Shown piece by piece: positions 17,725 through 27,839 of a DNA stretch of 64,000 nucleotides (its first letter is position 1; each line of letters opens with the position of its first letter). Source of the DNA: Paraglaciecola chathamensis S18K6 (GTDB lineage: Bacteria; Pseudomonadota; Gammaproteobacteria; Enterobacterales; Alteromonadaceae); the NCBI GenBank assembly GCA_000314955.1, contig BAEM01000020.1, positions 1 to 64,000 on the forward strand. Direction: 5' to 3'. The notes below the pieces were generated by a model. The model made no database searches, was not told the DNA's origin, and saw only the letters and a list, made by a program, of their open reading frames with translations. The translations under genes and the position numbers were made by a program.

Positions 17725-18892
17725 CTGTTGACTCCCCTACTTTGGTTGCGGCCACAATATTTAAACCGTCAACATTCGATAAAGCGTCGCGTAAATGCTC
17801 GCCACGCCACCCTTCTAACAAATCAGGCAGCAACCCTTGTGCACGAGTGTCATCTTCGTTAAACCAACTCCACTTTATAAGCTGATTGATTTGCTTTTTC
17901 GAACCAATTAGCTCTACTGGTACATCAAGTTTTTCCGCAGTTTGCAAACACACTTGGCGCACTGCTGCAGCGACTTTTTTAAAGCGGGAGAAGTCCACCA
18001 GCCGCTCAACAGGTTGCGGATATTGCGCGGCATCCACTTGCTCAGCAGCAGCAACAATATCAAGCATTGCTTGCCCGTTGATGCGAATTTCTTGTGGGGT
18101 AAGGCCAGATATTTGATGTAGAGCATTTTTACTCGTTGGCAGTTTTTTCGCTACTTCAACTAAATTGGTTTCCCGTACGACAAAATTCAGTGCCAAATCG
18201 CGCTGTTGTGCTTCTTTAGCTCGCCACGCGGCAAGCTGCTGCAATACATACAAAGATTTACCCTTTACATGCCAATTGTTTTTTATATTCAGGTACAGCA
18301 GTTCGTAAGGGATTTGACTTAGTTTTTTACGTGACAAATTATCCATTTCAGCAAACACCCAAGTTTGACGACCTTGAGCGCGGGCTTTATCACGCAATGT
18401 GGGGTACAGCTGGTACAAGTACAGTACATCATAGGCAGCATATCGGCACTGCTCAGGGGATAAAGGCCTAGCTAACCAATCGGTGCGCGATTCACCTTTA
18501 TCTACTTGGATATCAAGCATCACTTCAACCAGCTTAGCATAGCCTAATGACGCTCCCATACCGACGATGGCCGCAGCGAACTGACTATCAAAAATAGGTT
18601 TAGGCACAATGTCCAGTGCGCAGATAAAGGTTTCAATATCTTCAGAACAGGAGTGCAAAACTTTGACGATATTTTCATCAGTCAAAATGGCTTTTAGGGC
18701 ACTAAAGTCAGAAATTTCTAGAGGGTCAATGAGCGCGATTTGCTGCCCATCGTATATTTGAATCAAGCCAAGTTTCGGGTACAAAGTGCGGGTGCGCACA
18801 AACTCAGTATCCACGGCAATCGCTTCGGCTTTTGCCAATTGAGCGCAATAGGCGTTCAACGTCTCATTTGTGGTAATTGATATATATTGCAC
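17717..18892 (-). CDS. rnd: Ribonuclease D
   Basis: 3'-5' exoribonuclease acting in tRNA 3'-end maturation. About 391 residues: DnaQ-like exonuclease domain with DTEFVRTRTLYPKLGLIQ (DxE), the middle Asp near CSEDIETF and YAAYDVLYL, followed by HRDC domains (LAAWRAKEAQQRDLALNFVV and DFSRFKKVAAAVRQV). The start is probably GTG at 18892, giving MQYISITTNETLN, which aligns with the E. coli start; the upstream ATG at 18922 falls in the fadD terminator. Same order as in E. coli, fadD then rnd. Confidence 0.94.
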   Translation of the reverse strand: MQYISITTNETLNAYCAQLAKAEAIAVDTEFVRTRTLYPKLGLIQIYDGQQIALIDPLEISDFSALKAILTDENIVKVLHSCSEDIETFICALDIVPKPIFDSQFAAAIVGMGASLGYAKLVEVMLDIQVDKGESRTDWLARPLSPEQCRYAAYDVLYLYQLYPTLRDKARAQGRQTWVFAEMDNLSRKKLSQIPYELLYLNIKNNWHVKGKSLYVLQQLAAWRAKEAQQRDLALNFVVRETNLVEVAKKLPTSKNALHQISGLTPQEIRINGQAMLDIVAAAEQVDAAQYPQPVERLVDFSRFKKVAAAVRQVCLQTAEKLDVPVELIGSKKQINQLIKWSWFNEDDTRAQGLLPDLLEGWRGEHLRDALSNVDGLNIVAATKVGESTDA

Positions 18893-18907
18893 GTCTTTCC
18901 AAACACA

Positions 18908-18930
18908 TAAAAAAGCCAGCAAAAGCCGGC
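18908..18930 (-). terminator. Rho-independent terminator of fadD
   Basis: On the minus strand, GCCGGC TTTT GCTGGC (one G-T pair) followed by TTTTTTAT. It lies between fadD and rnd. Confidence 0.75.
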
Positions 18931-18971
18931 GTTTATCAATAAAACAATCACAAGCGTGTTAAACGCTGCCA

Positions 18972-20630
18972 TTATTTCTCGTCGCGAAGTTCTCTGCGCA
19001 GTATCTTACCAACATTCGATTTTGGAAGCTCGTCTCTAAACTCAACTTTTTTCGGAACCTTATATCCGGTTAAGTTTTTGCGACAATGCTCAATCACGTC
19101 TTGTTCTGATAAGCTTTCATCATGGCGTACCACGAATAGTTTCACTACTTCGCCCGATGCTTCATTGGGGATGCCAACCGCAGCAACTTCAACAATTCCA
19201 TCGTGCATAGCGACGACTTCTTCTATTTCATTCGGAAATACATTAAAACCTGACACCAAAATCATGTCTTTTTTACGATCTACTATATAGAAATAGCCAT
19301 CCTCATCACAGCGGGCAATATCCCCTGTGGCCAGCCAGCCGTCTTGGATTATCTCATCTGTCGCATCAGGTCTATTTAAATAACCTAACATCACTTGAGG
19401 TCCCTTAACTAGCATTTCTCCTGGCTCGCCTATGCCTACATCTTCCCCGTTGTCGTCAACTAAACGAATATCTGTCGAAGGCACTGGCAAACCAATTGAA
19501 CCGTTATATTGCTCTAACTGAGGCGGGTTAACGCTAACAATAGGGCTACATTCTGTCAGCCCATAGCCTTCAAGTAGCACATGGCCGGTTAATTTATACC
19601 AACGCTCAGCTACAGAGCGCTGCACGGCCATACCACCGCCGAGAGAGAACTTCACATTCGAAAAATCAAGTTCAGCAAAACTTGGGGTATTAAGTAAGCC
19701 ATTGAATAACGTGTTCACACCCGTCAAAACGGTAAAAGGGTATTTACCTAATTCATTGACAAACGCGGTCATATCTCTGGGGTTTGTGATCAGTAAATTG
19801 GCACAGCCTAATTTTAGGAACAACAAGCAGTTCGCCTGCAATGCGAAGATATGGTAAAGCGGCAGTGCGGTTACTACCAATTCTTTATTCGGCACGGTTA
19901 CTGTATTTAAAATAGCCGAGGCTTGTTCTAAGTTAGCGACCATATTTCGGTGAGAGAGCATAGCGCCCTTCGATACGCCCGTGGTTCCCCCAGTGTATTG
20001 CAAGAAGGCAATATCATCGCCACTTACATTTGGGCGCTCATAGGATTTGCTTGCCCCTTCTTTCACTGCATCCATAAACTGCATAGCAGAGGGTAAGGTA
20101 TAAGCAGGCACCATTTTTTTCACATATTTGACCACAAAGTTAGTCAGCCATTTTTTAGGCACTCCTAACATATCGCCTATTTGTGTGAGTAAAACAGATT
20201 GGATCGGGGTGTCATCAATCACTTCACTTAAAGTACAGGCAAAGTTTTCAACAATGATAATGGCTTTTGCGTCAGCGTCATTTAGTTGATGCTTAAGTTC
20301 CCGCGCAGTGTATTGAGGGTTAACGTTGACAACGACCATTCCAGCTCGCAGCACGCCAAATAAAGCAATAGGATATTGCAGCAAGTTGGGCATCATAATA
20401 GCGACCGCATCGCCTTTTTTTAAGCCAGAATGCTGGAGGTATGCGGCGAATTGCTTAGATTTTTGTTCAAGCTCTTTAAAGGTGATCGACTTACCTAAAT
20501 TGATATAGCTCACACTGTCAGCGTAAGTTGATACAGCCTGTTCAAATATATCGTTTATAGAAGCGTAACTATCAGGATTGATTTCATGAGGTACTCGAGC
20601 GTCATAACTCTTTAACCAGGACTTTTCCAC
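18972..20630 (-). CDS. fadD: Long-chain fatty acid--CoA ligase FadD
   Basis: Activates exogenous long-chain fatty acids to acyl-CoA at the inner membrane. About 552 residues, closely matching E. coli FadD: the ATP-binding [55 protein letters not shown] and the C-terminal [17 protein letters not shown]. The GTG at 20630 with GGAGG immediately upstream gives [20 protein letters not shown], like E. coli; an ATG at 20672 is less likely. FadR, encoded at 6356-7066, is the expected repressor, though I could not mark an operator with confidence. Confidence 0.96.
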   Translation of the reverse strand: MEKSWLKSYDARVPHEINPDSYASINDIFEQAVSTYADSVSYINLGKSITFKELEQKSKQFAAYLQHSGLKKGDAVAIMMPNLLQYPIALFGVLRAGMVVVNVNPQYTARELKHQLNDADAKAIIIVENFACTLSEVIDDTPIQSVLLTQIGDMLGVPKKWLTNFVVKYVKKMVPAYTLPSAMQFMDAVKEGASKSYERPNVSGDDIAFLQYTGGTTGVSKGAMLSHRNMVANLEQASAILNTVTVPNKELVVTALPLYHIFALQANCLLFLKLGCANLLITNPRDMTAFVNELGKYPFTVLTGVNTLFNGLLNTPSFAELDFSNVKFSLGGGMAVQRSVAERWYKLTGHVLLEGYGLTECSPIVSVNPPQLEQYNGSIGLPVPSTDIRLVDDNGEDVGIGEPGEMLVKGPQVMLGYLNRPDATDEIIQDGWLATGDIARCDEDGYFYIVDRKKDMILVSGFNVFPNEIEEVVAMHDGIVEVAAVGIPNEASGEVVKLFVVRHDESLSEQDVIEHCRKNLTGYKVPKKVEFRDELPKSNVGKILRRELRDEK

Positions 20631-20781
20631 ATTGCCTCCTCGGCGCCACCTCGACCACAGAAAAGTGCACAAATGCGATGGTCGACGGTATTATACTACT
20701 TATTGCGCCGCATAATACCCAAAGCCCATAGAAAGATAAACGCAGTTCCCTACAAATAATTAACATTTTGCCTATAAATAG

Positions 20782-21654
20782 TTAATTTTCGTGTACAAAG
20801 TGCAATATATGCGCAGAAACTGCTTGCGGATTATCCAGCTGCGGATGATGTGACCCTGGGGATTGAAGCAATTTAACCTGCTTTATCCAGTTTTTCCGTA
20901 GTTCGGCCGTTTTTTTCACTATTTCGTAACCGTTATCTGCAATGATTACAATGGTCGGACAAGTAATGGCTTCTAAAAAGGCCTGTGCTTGGTCTTCTGT
21001 GATACGCAACGACGAAAACGTTCGAAGTCGTCTATCTGTGGTGAATTCAAGTTGCCCGTTTACCTCTGTGAGGTTACGCTCGACTAATATCGCTGCACAA
21101 TCATCTGAAAAACCACCTGCAATTGCGCGCGCGCGAATAACACTTTGCTTGTTAGATGGATGCTTGCCCGTACTCGCCGCCCCAGCTAAACGACTCTCAA
21201 TAGATTCACGTAATTGTGTAGGGCTACTTTCACTGTCTTTGGTAAACGGCCCTAAGGATTCGATCGTTATATATTTACTCACCTTCTCTGGGAAGCAACT
21301 GGTATACATAGAGCCGATAATGCCGCCCATAGAATGCCCAAGTAAAATGAAATCACTCCAACCTTGGGATTCAACCACTTCATGTACATCGTAAACAAAA
21401 TCGACTAGATGATAGTGCGCGTCTTTACTGCGGTGATCGGACTTACCATGACCCGCAAGATCCAGCGCGACCAAATAATAGTCGGTTAAGTAGCCAGCCA
21501 GAGGTTCAAACGTGGCGGCATTGTCGAGCCAACCATGTAGCGCCACAATAAGGGGCTTAGAGGAGTCGCCAAAACCTAGGCCACGGAGCGTGATATTGCG
21601 TAGGGGAAATTCAACTTCTTGTTTACGAACGCCTTTTATACTCATTTCTTGCAT
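20782..21654 (-). CDS. Alpha/beta hydrolase
   Basis: 290-residue alpha/beta hydrolase. Nucleophile elbow GHSMGG (FILLGHSMGGIIGSMY), oxyanion region LIVALHGWLDNAATFEPLAG, and a C-terminal catalytic His in the SPGSHHPQLDNPQ stretch. No signal peptide, so cytosolic. It lies upstream of fadD and downstream of slp on the same strand but is separated from slp by a terminator. Substrate unknown. An in-frame ATG at 21645 is a possible alternative start. Confidence 0.88.
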   Translation of the reverse strand: MQEMSIKGVRKQEVEFPLRNITLRGLGFGDSSKPLIVALHGWLDNAATFEPLAGYLTDYYLVALDLAGHGKSDHRSKDAHYHLVDFVYDVHEVVESQGWSDFILLGHSMGGIIGSMYTSCFPEKVSKYITIESLGPFTKDSESSPTQLRESIESRLAGAASTGKHPSNKQSVIRARAIAGGFSDDCAAILVERNLTEVNGQLEFTTDRRLRTFSSLRITEDQAQAFLEAITCPTIVIIADNGYEIVKKTAELRKNWIKQVKLLQSPGSHHPQLDNPQAVSAHILHFVHEN

Positions 21655-21664
21655 GATTTATCCA

Positions 21665-21717
21665 TAAAAAAACGGCTATCAGAGATACCCAAAAAAGGTA
21701 TGACATGAGTAGCCGTT
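21665..21717 (-). terminator. Long-stem terminator after slp
   Basis: Minus-strand hairpin with outer stem AACGGCTA / TAGCCGTT and inner stem ATACC / GGTAT, followed by a run of T residues just before the hydrolase start. Confidence 0.7.
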
Positions 21718-21748
21718 TCATCTGCTTTTTACAGCAATACTCGCTAAA

Positions 21749-22345
21749 TTAATTGCTTTTCGCTTTAGCTGACGATTTCGATTTTGCTGGGCTACTTCTT
21801 GTGCGATGCGTATTACGTATAATCAGCCGGTTGTGGAACGGGCGATTGTACCAACCATATCGCCAGTAATCATAAGGCCAAACGCTTATCATATTCACAT
21901 CAACTTGCTGAATCTCTTTCCATAAGTAATAGCCACTTGAAGCAAGTGTCGGAAACACATATTCATGTTCGCCTACCATGCCTTTCTCTAAACGCACGAA
22001 ATCACCGGTAAACGTCATGGTTCGGCCTTTCTTATACACCATAGGATCTAAGAAACCATTTACATAAACCCGAAAACGACCAATGCTCTCGTCACTTTGC
22101 AGTGGACGTCCGTAGCTGCGCAGCGGGTAATACACCATTTCAATTAGGGTATCATTGGGTTTATTTTCCACCCGTGCTATCACCCCGCCCCAACGTGCCT
22201 TCTGGCCTAAAACGTCTTTAGATTTAGACGCCGCTTCTTGATACGTAATCAAGTTTGTCTCTTCAGGTAACTGAATTTGTTCTGGAAGTGTTGAACAACC
22301 TGCTAACCACATAGTAACGAATAGGAAACCTATTTTAGTGTACAT
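21749..22345 (-). CDS. slp: Slp-family outer-membrane lipoprotein
   Basis: About 198 residues with a lipoprotein signal (MYTKIGFLFVTMWLAGC, lipobox LAGC). The Slp domain is seen in LGQKARWGGVIARVENK, TLIEMVYYPLRSYGRP, RFRVYVNGFLDP and FTGDFVRLEKGMVG. Slp proteins are starvation- or stationary-phase-induced outer-membrane lipoproteins. The C-terminus has a Tyr/Trp-rich stretch (WPYDYWRYGWYN) and a basic, Ser/Lys-rich tail that is not typical of E. coli Slp. An ATG two codons upstream at 22351 is possible. Confidence 0.9.
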   Translation of the reverse strand: MYTKIGFLFVTMWLAGCSTLPEQIQLPEETNLITYQEAASKSKDVLGQKARWGGVIARVENKPNDTLIEMVYYPLRSYGRPLQSDESIGRFRVYVNGFLDPMVYKKGRTMTFTGDFVRLEKGMVGEHEYVFPTLASSGYYLWKEIQQVDVNMISVWPYDYWRYGWYNRPFHNRLIIRNTHRTRSSPAKSKSSAKAKSN

Positions 22346-22532
22346 AACCACCTCGACAAAAATACATCATGGAACTAACGATACTACAGATCTGACAAAA
22401 TCAGAACTTAACAATCTTTAAATGGCTTGTATCAAAACGTTACAGGCATGACAAATATTGGGAGGTAATTTTACTAAGGTAGCGACCTACAAAGGGTTAT
22501 CTAAACAACAAGAAAGCGTTGTTTGCTGGCAC

Positions 22533-22844
22533 TTAAGCGAAGGTATCAACGCCTAACATTTGCTGGATCTCACTGCGTCGCTCTTCTTTAGATACACTCT
22601 GGTAGGTATCAATCGCGTTTTGCGAGCTAAAGGTGGATGTATCGTCAGCACTGGCTGGCTGACGAAATGTTTCTGCTTGGCTAAACGCTTCTACCGAGCC
22701 ACTGCGAATAATGTCCTGTACATTTTTAGCACCGTCAAACGCCGAAGCCACATCTTGCTTGGCATTGTCTTCTTGCTTGTTGCGCTTAATTGCATTGTCG
22801 TGCAATGGGCGTTGCAATGCGCTAACGGACGATTCGACTCTCAC
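22533..22844 (-). CDS. Conserved hypothetical protein, 103 residues
   Basis: 103 residues, hydrophilic, no signal or membrane segment, Gln/Ser/Asp-rich. The C-terminus (SKEERRSEIQQMLGVDTFA) looks helical and could be a binding motif. I do not recognise a family. It lies in a minus-strand block between slp and tsaB with about 145 bp to tsaB. Coding looks likely from the clean frame and reasonable composition, but the function is unknown. Confidence 0.6.
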   Translation of the reverse strand: MRVESSVSALQRPLHDNAIKRNKQEDNAKQDVASAFDGAKNVQDIIRSGSVEAFSQAETFRQPASADDTSTFSSQNAIDTYQSVSKEERRSEIQQMLGVDTFA

Positions 22845-22988
22845 GTGACCCTCTTATTCACTTCGTTAAACAGATAATGATGTATTAATGACAGGGTAGA
22901 AACCACACAGATTTAACACATCATTGTTTACTTATAGCACAGGTTTACCCAGCTTTGCTATTCTCCAAATGGCTAGGCGATAATGTTA

Positions 22989-23693
22989 TTACTCTCGTCC
23001 TGGTAGCTTTTTCCAGGTTACTTTATCGCGCAAATACACGGGTTCAACCTCTTCTATCTCTTTGGCGAGTCCGGCTTTGGCGGCGTTTTCAACCAGAGAC
23101 AACATGTATTTTGCATCCGGATAGAGCACTGCATCTAACACCTTGGGTTGACGCTCAGCGTCGAGTTTTCCTAGCAAAGCATCATAAGCTGCCCAGCCTG
23201 TGCCAACCCCAAACGAGGAAGTTGTGGACTTTTGCATAAGAATGTCAGCAGCTTCCTCTGGGGGTAAAACATGCTCATGGCCAACCAACGTAGCAATGCC
23301 GTCTGCAGCTTGATAATGGGCGAAATATACTTCCCCCATGCGGGCATCTATGGCGCAAAATATATCTTGCGCTTGGTGTTCATCTATCGCTTGCTGCGCC
23401 ATCGCCGCTAATGTAGATACCCCGACCACTGGCAATTCAGTACCTAGGGCTAAGCCTTGCAAAATACCAGTAGCAATACGTACTCCGGTAAAACTGCCAG
23501 GGCCTTGCCCAAACCCTAAATAATCGAGTTGCGCGAGTGTCGCGCCAGCTTGATTAAGTAAGCCTTCAATCATGGGTAAAATACGCTGGCTATGTTGCTG
23601 AGGACATATTTCAAATTGGTCAAGGTGTTGGCCGTTTATACTAAGCGCAACAGAGCACGCCTCTGTTGCGGTATCAATGATCAAAAGATTCAC
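22989..23693 (-). CDS. tsaB: tRNA threonylcarbamoyladenosine biosynthesis protein TsaB
   Basis: 234 residues; partner of TsaD in forming t6A at position 37 of ANN-decoding tRNAs, and a regulator of TsaD turnover. Visible ASKHA-fold motifs: LLIIDTATEACSVAL at the start, LGFGQGPGSFTGVRIATG and LPVVGVSTLAAMAQQ. It overlaps yoaA by 4 bp (ATGA), so the helicase and tsaB are co-translated, as in E. coli. Confidence 0.95.
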   Translation of the reverse strand: MNLLIIDTATEACSVALSINGQHLDQFEICPQQHSQRILPMIEGLLNQAGATLAQLDYLGFGQGPGSFTGVRIATGILQGLALGTELPVVGVSTLAAMAQQAIDEHQAQDIFCAIDARMGEVYFAHYQAADGIATLVGHEHVLPPEEAADILMQKSTTSSFGVGTGWAAYDALLGKLDAERQPKVLDAVLYPDAKYMLSLVENAAKAGLAKEIEEVEPVYLRDKVTWKKLPGRE

Positions 23694-25765
23694 TGTGTTT
23701 CCTTCTTTAAAATGTCGCTTGTATCCGCTGTGTTCGCTGGTGCTGGTTGGCCTTCTTCTGCCTGTTTAGCTGCGGCTTTTACAGCTTGCAAATTTTGTTC
23801 ATCTGCTGATTGTTTATTGGCCTTAAGCGCTTTTTTTGCTTGCTGGGCATCCTCATGGATCTCTTCAAGGAATGCCAGCGCATTCGGCAAGTGTCGCGTT
23901 CGTTGCATATCCGGCAAACTGCGTAAAAACGTCTTTGCGTAGTCTTTCGTAACTAAGCGGTTATCACAAATAACCAAAACACCTCTGTCAGTTTCGTCGC
24001 GTATCAAACGTCCTGCCCCTTGCTTTAACGCAATGGCAGCTTGAGGAATTTGTAACTGTGCAAATGGATTGCCACCCGCTTTGCGACAATCTTCAATTCG
24101 CGCCTGCAACAATGGATCATCCGGTGAGGCAAAAGGCAATTTATCAATTAACACACAGGTTAAATCATTCCCTCTTACGTCCACGCCTTCCCAAAACGCA
24201 CCGGTGCCGAGCAAAACTGCATTATCGCTATTTACATAGGATTCCAGCAATGCACGTTTTGTGGTGGTGCCCTGAACTAAAATTTGATTATCAACCTTGT
24301 CTTCTAACATGGCAGCAATCGCTCGCAATGTAGCATGGCTAGTGAACAGTAAGAAACAGCGCCCACCGCTGGCAGCAATCAATTTAAGCGAAATATCCAA
24401 TAAGGTTTGCCGCATTTCTCTGGCGTTAGGCTCAGGTAAAAAACGCGGAACACAAAGCATGGCCTGTTTCTGATAATTAAACGGACTATCAAGGGAAAGT
24501 GTATTTGCGTGCTGCAAGCCCATTTGGCGCTGGAAGTGCTCAAATCCATCCCCGACCATTAACGTCGCTGAGGTAAATACCCAAGTGCGCTCTGGTGATG
24601 ACACGATTTTAGAGAATTTCGCTGCGATGCTCAAAGGAGTTAGATGCAGCACAATATGACGCATGGTGGTTTCGTACCACAAACTGACACCCTTTTGGTT
24701 GGCATCGGTCAGGCGCGTTAGCTTCATTCTGGCGTCACTGACACGCTCAAAAATGCTGTCTAGGTCTTTGTCTCGGCTCAAATGTAGTTTGATCACTTCA
24801 TACAACACATTCAGCGAATCAGTTAACTTGCTGATTTGAGTTTGCACATCACTGCGTGACAACATTTCTCGCCAGTTGCCCTTTTGTGCTTGTTCAGGAA
24901 ACAACAAACGCAAGTCAGCAGAAATCATTTTGCATTTTTCGCCGGCCGTATGTAACTGCTTGGCATCTTTTAGTGATGTGCGGTACACCATCTCTAAATC
25001 ACGGCTTAAGTCATGCAATTGGCGGCTAGATAACGCTTCACCAAAGTATTCACTGGCGATATCAGGAATTTGATGAGCCTCATCAAATATCACCACGTCA
25101 GCTTCGGGTATTAGCTCACCAAATCCGGTATCCTTTAGGGCCATATCAGCGAAAAACAAATGATGATTCACCACTACCAAATCTGCATCGAGGGCTTTGC
25201 GTCTGGCCTTGATCATGTAGCAATCTTCGTAGTCTGGGCAGTCTTTACCTAAGCAGTTATCTACCGTGGAGGTAACAAACGGCAGCACTTTTGCGTCCTC
25301 AGCGAGACTTTTCATCTCTCCCATATCACCGGTTTTAGTCGATGTGGCCCAGCGGCGCACATCGGACAATTCAACCATGGTGGTCTTGTCGAGCAAAGTG
25401 CTACTGCCACCATGCTGACGAAGGCGGTGCAAACATAAATAGTTAGAACGCCCTTTGAGCAAGGCTATTTTGCCATTTACTCCAATGGCTTTTTTAATCA
25501 GAGGTAAATCGCGATGATAGAGCTGCTCTTGCAGGTTTTTGGTGCCCGTTGAGACGATCGTCTTCTTTTTCGCTTGCAGCGCGGGAGCTAAATACGCGAA
25601 GGTTTTGCCTGTGCCAGTACCCGCCTCAACAATCAAGGCCGACTTGTGATCGATTGCTTCTTCTACTGCATTCGCCATATCGGTTTGCGCTTGGCGCACC
25701 GTGAATCCGGGTATCGCTTGAGATAAAATACCCTCAGGGGCAAACAGTTTAGAAGACTTGGACAT
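23690..25765 (-). CDS. yoaA: ATP-dependent helicase YoaA (DinG/XPD-like)
   Basis: 691-residue superfamily 2 Fe-S helicase, 5'-3' polarity expected, acting in DNA repair and replication. Walker A AGTGTGKTFAYLAP, Walker B DEAH (VVIFDEAHQIPD), Fe-S cysteines in NCLGKDCPDYEDCY, and late motifs GTGAFWEGVDVRG and QGAGRLIRDETDRG. E. coli YoaA is 636 residues; here the extra length is largely a C-terminal Ala/Lys/Gln-rich tail. Operon with tsaB downstream. The tsaB neighbour favours YoaA over DinG. Confidence 0.95.
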   Translation of the reverse strand: MSKSSKLFAPEGILSQAIPGFTVRQAQTDMANAVEEAIDHKSALIVEAGTGTGKTFAYLAPALQAKKKTIVSTGTKNLQEQLYHRDLPLIKKAIGVNGKIALLKGRSNYLCLHRLRQHGGSSTLLDKTTMVELSDVRRWATSTKTGDMGEMKSLAEDAKVLPFVTSTVDNCLGKDCPDYEDCYMIKARRKALDADLVVVNHHLFFADMALKDTGFGELIPEADVVIFDEAHQIPDIASEYFGEALSSRQLHDLSRDLEMVYRTSLKDAKQLHTAGEKCKMISADLRLLFPEQAQKGNWREMLSRSDVQTQISKLTDSLNVLYEVIKLHLSRDKDLDSIFERVSDARMKLTRLTDANQKGVSLWYETTMRHIVLHLTPLSIAAKFSKIVSSPERTWVFTSATLMVGDGFEHFQRQMGLQHANTLSLDSPFNYQKQAMLCVPRFLPEPNAREMRQTLLDISLKLIAASGGRCFLLFTSHATLRAIAAMLEDKVDNQILVQGTTTKRALLESYVNSDNAVLLGTGAFWEGVDVRGNDLTCVLIDKLPFASPDDPLLQARIEDCRKAGGNPFAQLQIPQAAIALKQGAGRLIRDETDRGVLVICDNRLVTKDYAKTFLRSLPDMQRTRHLPNALAFLEEIHEDAQQAKKALKANKQSADEQNLQAVKAAAKQAEEGQPAPANTADTSDILKKETQ

Positions 25766-26038
25766 AACGAACGGCGCACATACCTATACATAAAAAGAGG
25801 AGGATTATGCCAAATAATCGCTAGATTTTCAGAGTTTAATCGCCTTTAAACGATAAAATTATTATCGCCACCTAAACCGAATTCATTGCAATATCCCTCG
25901 TTCCCAGATCTGAGGATATATCCCTAGCAAGTTATCTAGCCCAACAATGCCGATGCTACCTAAGACAAAACACTCGACTAGCTCAACTGTAAAGTTGGTC
26001 ATTGCTATCGTGCGTATCGTTATAACTTTTCTAAAAGT

Positions 26039-26325
26039 TTTACATGGACACCCATGTTAAAAACCACAAGCGTTAAGTGGACACCCATGCTACAAATCAC
26101 AAACGTTACTTGGCCCCCAACGTTACATGGACACCCATGTTAAAAAATCACAAACATTACATGGACACCCATCTTTAATTTTTGATGGCGCCGCTTTATA
26201 AATTTCAGCTCACTGCTGGTTTATCGGGAATAAACAAGAAGCCTTTTCGCTGATTTCGGTGCAACGAAAGCCACAACACTAGAATATTTAGCCCCCGAAC
26301 CGCTCATTACTATCATGGGTGTCTA
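26039..26325. repeat. REP-like hairpin repeat cluster
   Basis: In the roughly 630-bp gap between yoaA and the GH13 gene there are four copies of (C)ATGGACACCCAT(G) at 26043-26056, about 26076-26089, 26126-26139 and 26160-26173, spaced by TTAAAAAXCACAAACGTTA-like sequence, plus one degenerate unit near 26108 and an inverted copy CATGGGTGTC at 26314-26323. The core CATGG-ACAC-CCATG is a small hairpin. The same motif borders the RAYT-type transposase at 49588-50571. No gene is seen in the rest of the gap. Confidence 0.85.
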
Positions 26326-26393
26326 TATAACGGCGTACTGCGTTTATGACGGCGTGATTTTCGCCGTAGTTTCGTCTCGCATTTACCCATGCG

Positions 26394-27734
26394 TTACGCG
26401 GTAAAAACCAGCCATTGCCAAGGCGCTAGGTTAAATTCGCATTTGTTCGTCAACTCAATTCGCTCCCCTGTATGCCAATCCTCTACTGGCCCAAATACAG
26501 CGTTTGATGTCAACGATAAAGGGAGTTGCTCACCACTGAGATTGAGCATGACAATGACCTTACTGGCTTTATCTTGACGCATGAAGCTGAACACCTTGTC
26601 GGGATGAGAGTTAGTGACGGGGATCATTCGCGCCCCCCACTGTCCGTTATGCAAAGCGCTATGTGCTTTTTTAAGGGCGATTAAATCTGTGTACAAGTCG
26701 CCAATGCGATGACCTCGCCAGTCAATAGGGTCTCGTTCGAAAAAAGCCAAGCGTTTTGGGTTACCAGCCTCTTGCCCGTTATAAATTAACGGCATGCCCT
26801 CCCCAAGCACGGACAGTACAATGGCGCATTCTAAAGCATCACCGAACTGCTCAAACTGAGTGCCGTCCCAAGCGTTTTTATCGTGATTACTGACAAAGGT
26901 CATACGCATAGAAGCTTTGGGAAAGGATTTCTCATTCCATGAATAATATTTGTAAAGTTTACTCAGAGGCAATTTTCCCATCGCAATGCCGTGCATCGCT
27001 TCATTCCATGACCACGCATAACTCATGTCAAATGCGTTGTAGTGCAAATCGCGCGCTTCCCATTCCGCGAGCATAAATACGGGTTTTATTGCGTCTAATT
27101 GCCTGCGCACCAGTGCCCAAAAGTCCTGTGGTACAAACCCTGCCACATCACAGCGATAACCATCAATGTCTGTTTCATTAACCCAATAACGCATAGCACT
27201 GGCCATATAGGCTCGCAGATCGGGCTGGCTGTAATCAAAGTCAATTATATCGTCCCAGTCCCACCAAGGCGTAGGCGTAAAGTCACCCTGATGATTTTTG
27301 GCGTACCAGTGTGGGTGTTGCTCAACTAACACATTGTCCCAAGCACTATGGTTAGCTACCCAATCTATGATGACGTAAAGCCCTAGTTCATGGGCATAAT
27401 CCACGAAATGACGCATGTCCTCAACACATCCGAATTCTGGGTTTAGGGAGAAGTAGTCTCGCACAGCATATGGGCTACCCAAGGAGCCTTTTCGGTTTTT
27501 GTTACCGATGGGATGGATAGGCATCAGCCATAAAATACTCACGCCAAGCTGCTTTAATCGAGGTAAATGCGCTTCGGCTGCGCGAAACGTACCTTCTTTG
27601 GTAAATTGTCGAAGGTTAATTTCATAAATAACTGCATCTTTGCTCCAGTCTGGCGTTTGAATACTCACCAATGACTGAGGTTGGTAAAGATCAACGTCAG
27701 TTGAAACACCGGTAGCGGGTTCGATTACGGGCAT
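26394..27734 (-). CDS. Alpha-amylase family glycosyl hydrolase (GH13), cytosolic
   Basis: 446 residues with no signal peptide. GH13 conserved regions are intact: YVIIDWVANHSAWDN (region I), DGYRCDVAGFVP with the nucleophile Asp (II), FMLAEWEARDLH with the acid Glu (III) and MTFVSNHDKNAWDG (IV). C-terminal beta domain of about 80 residues. The cytosolic location suggests a role in alpha-glucan or maltodextrin metabolism. Substrate is not evident. No other carbohydrate gene is adjacent; it stands alone next to a repeat cluster. Confidence 0.9.
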   Translation of the reverse strand: MPVIEPATGVSTDVDLYQPQSLVSIQTPDWSKDAVIYEINLRQFTKEGTFRAAEAHLPRLKQLGVSILWLMPIHPIGNKNRKGSLGSPYAVRDYFSLNPEFGCVEDMRHFVDYAHELGLYVIIDWVANHSAWDNVLVEQHPHWYAKNHQGDFTPTPWWDWDDIIDFDYSQPDLRAYMASAMRYWVNETDIDGYRCDVAGFVPQDFWALVRRQLDAIKPVFMLAEWEARDLHYNAFDMSYAWSWNEAMHGIAMGKLPLSKLYKYYSWNEKSFPKASMRMTFVSNHDKNAWDGTQFEQFGDALECAIVLSVLGEGMPLIYNGQEAGNPKRLAFFERDPIDWRGHRIGDLYTDLIALKKAHSALHNGQWGARMIPVTNSHPDKVFSFMRQDKASKVIVMLNLSGEQLPLSLTSNAVFGPVEDWHTGERIELTNKCEFNLAPWQWLVFTA

Positions 27735-27839
27735 TGAGGCTCCTATGGTTGCAACGAATAAACTATTTCGTCCGATACCTCATGCAATCATCATGCTTAA
27801 ATTATGCTAAACGTAATGCTAGTCGAGTCATACAATCAG

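Noticed and set aside
20631..20690. Possible FadR operator before fadD
   Set aside because: A TGTGGTCGAGG-like string is present but is too far from the consensus to support a call.
26039..26180. Possible CRISPR array
   Set aside because: The spacers between the repeats are themselves repeated, units are unequal, and there are no cas genes; the motif matches the RAYT-linked repeat instead.
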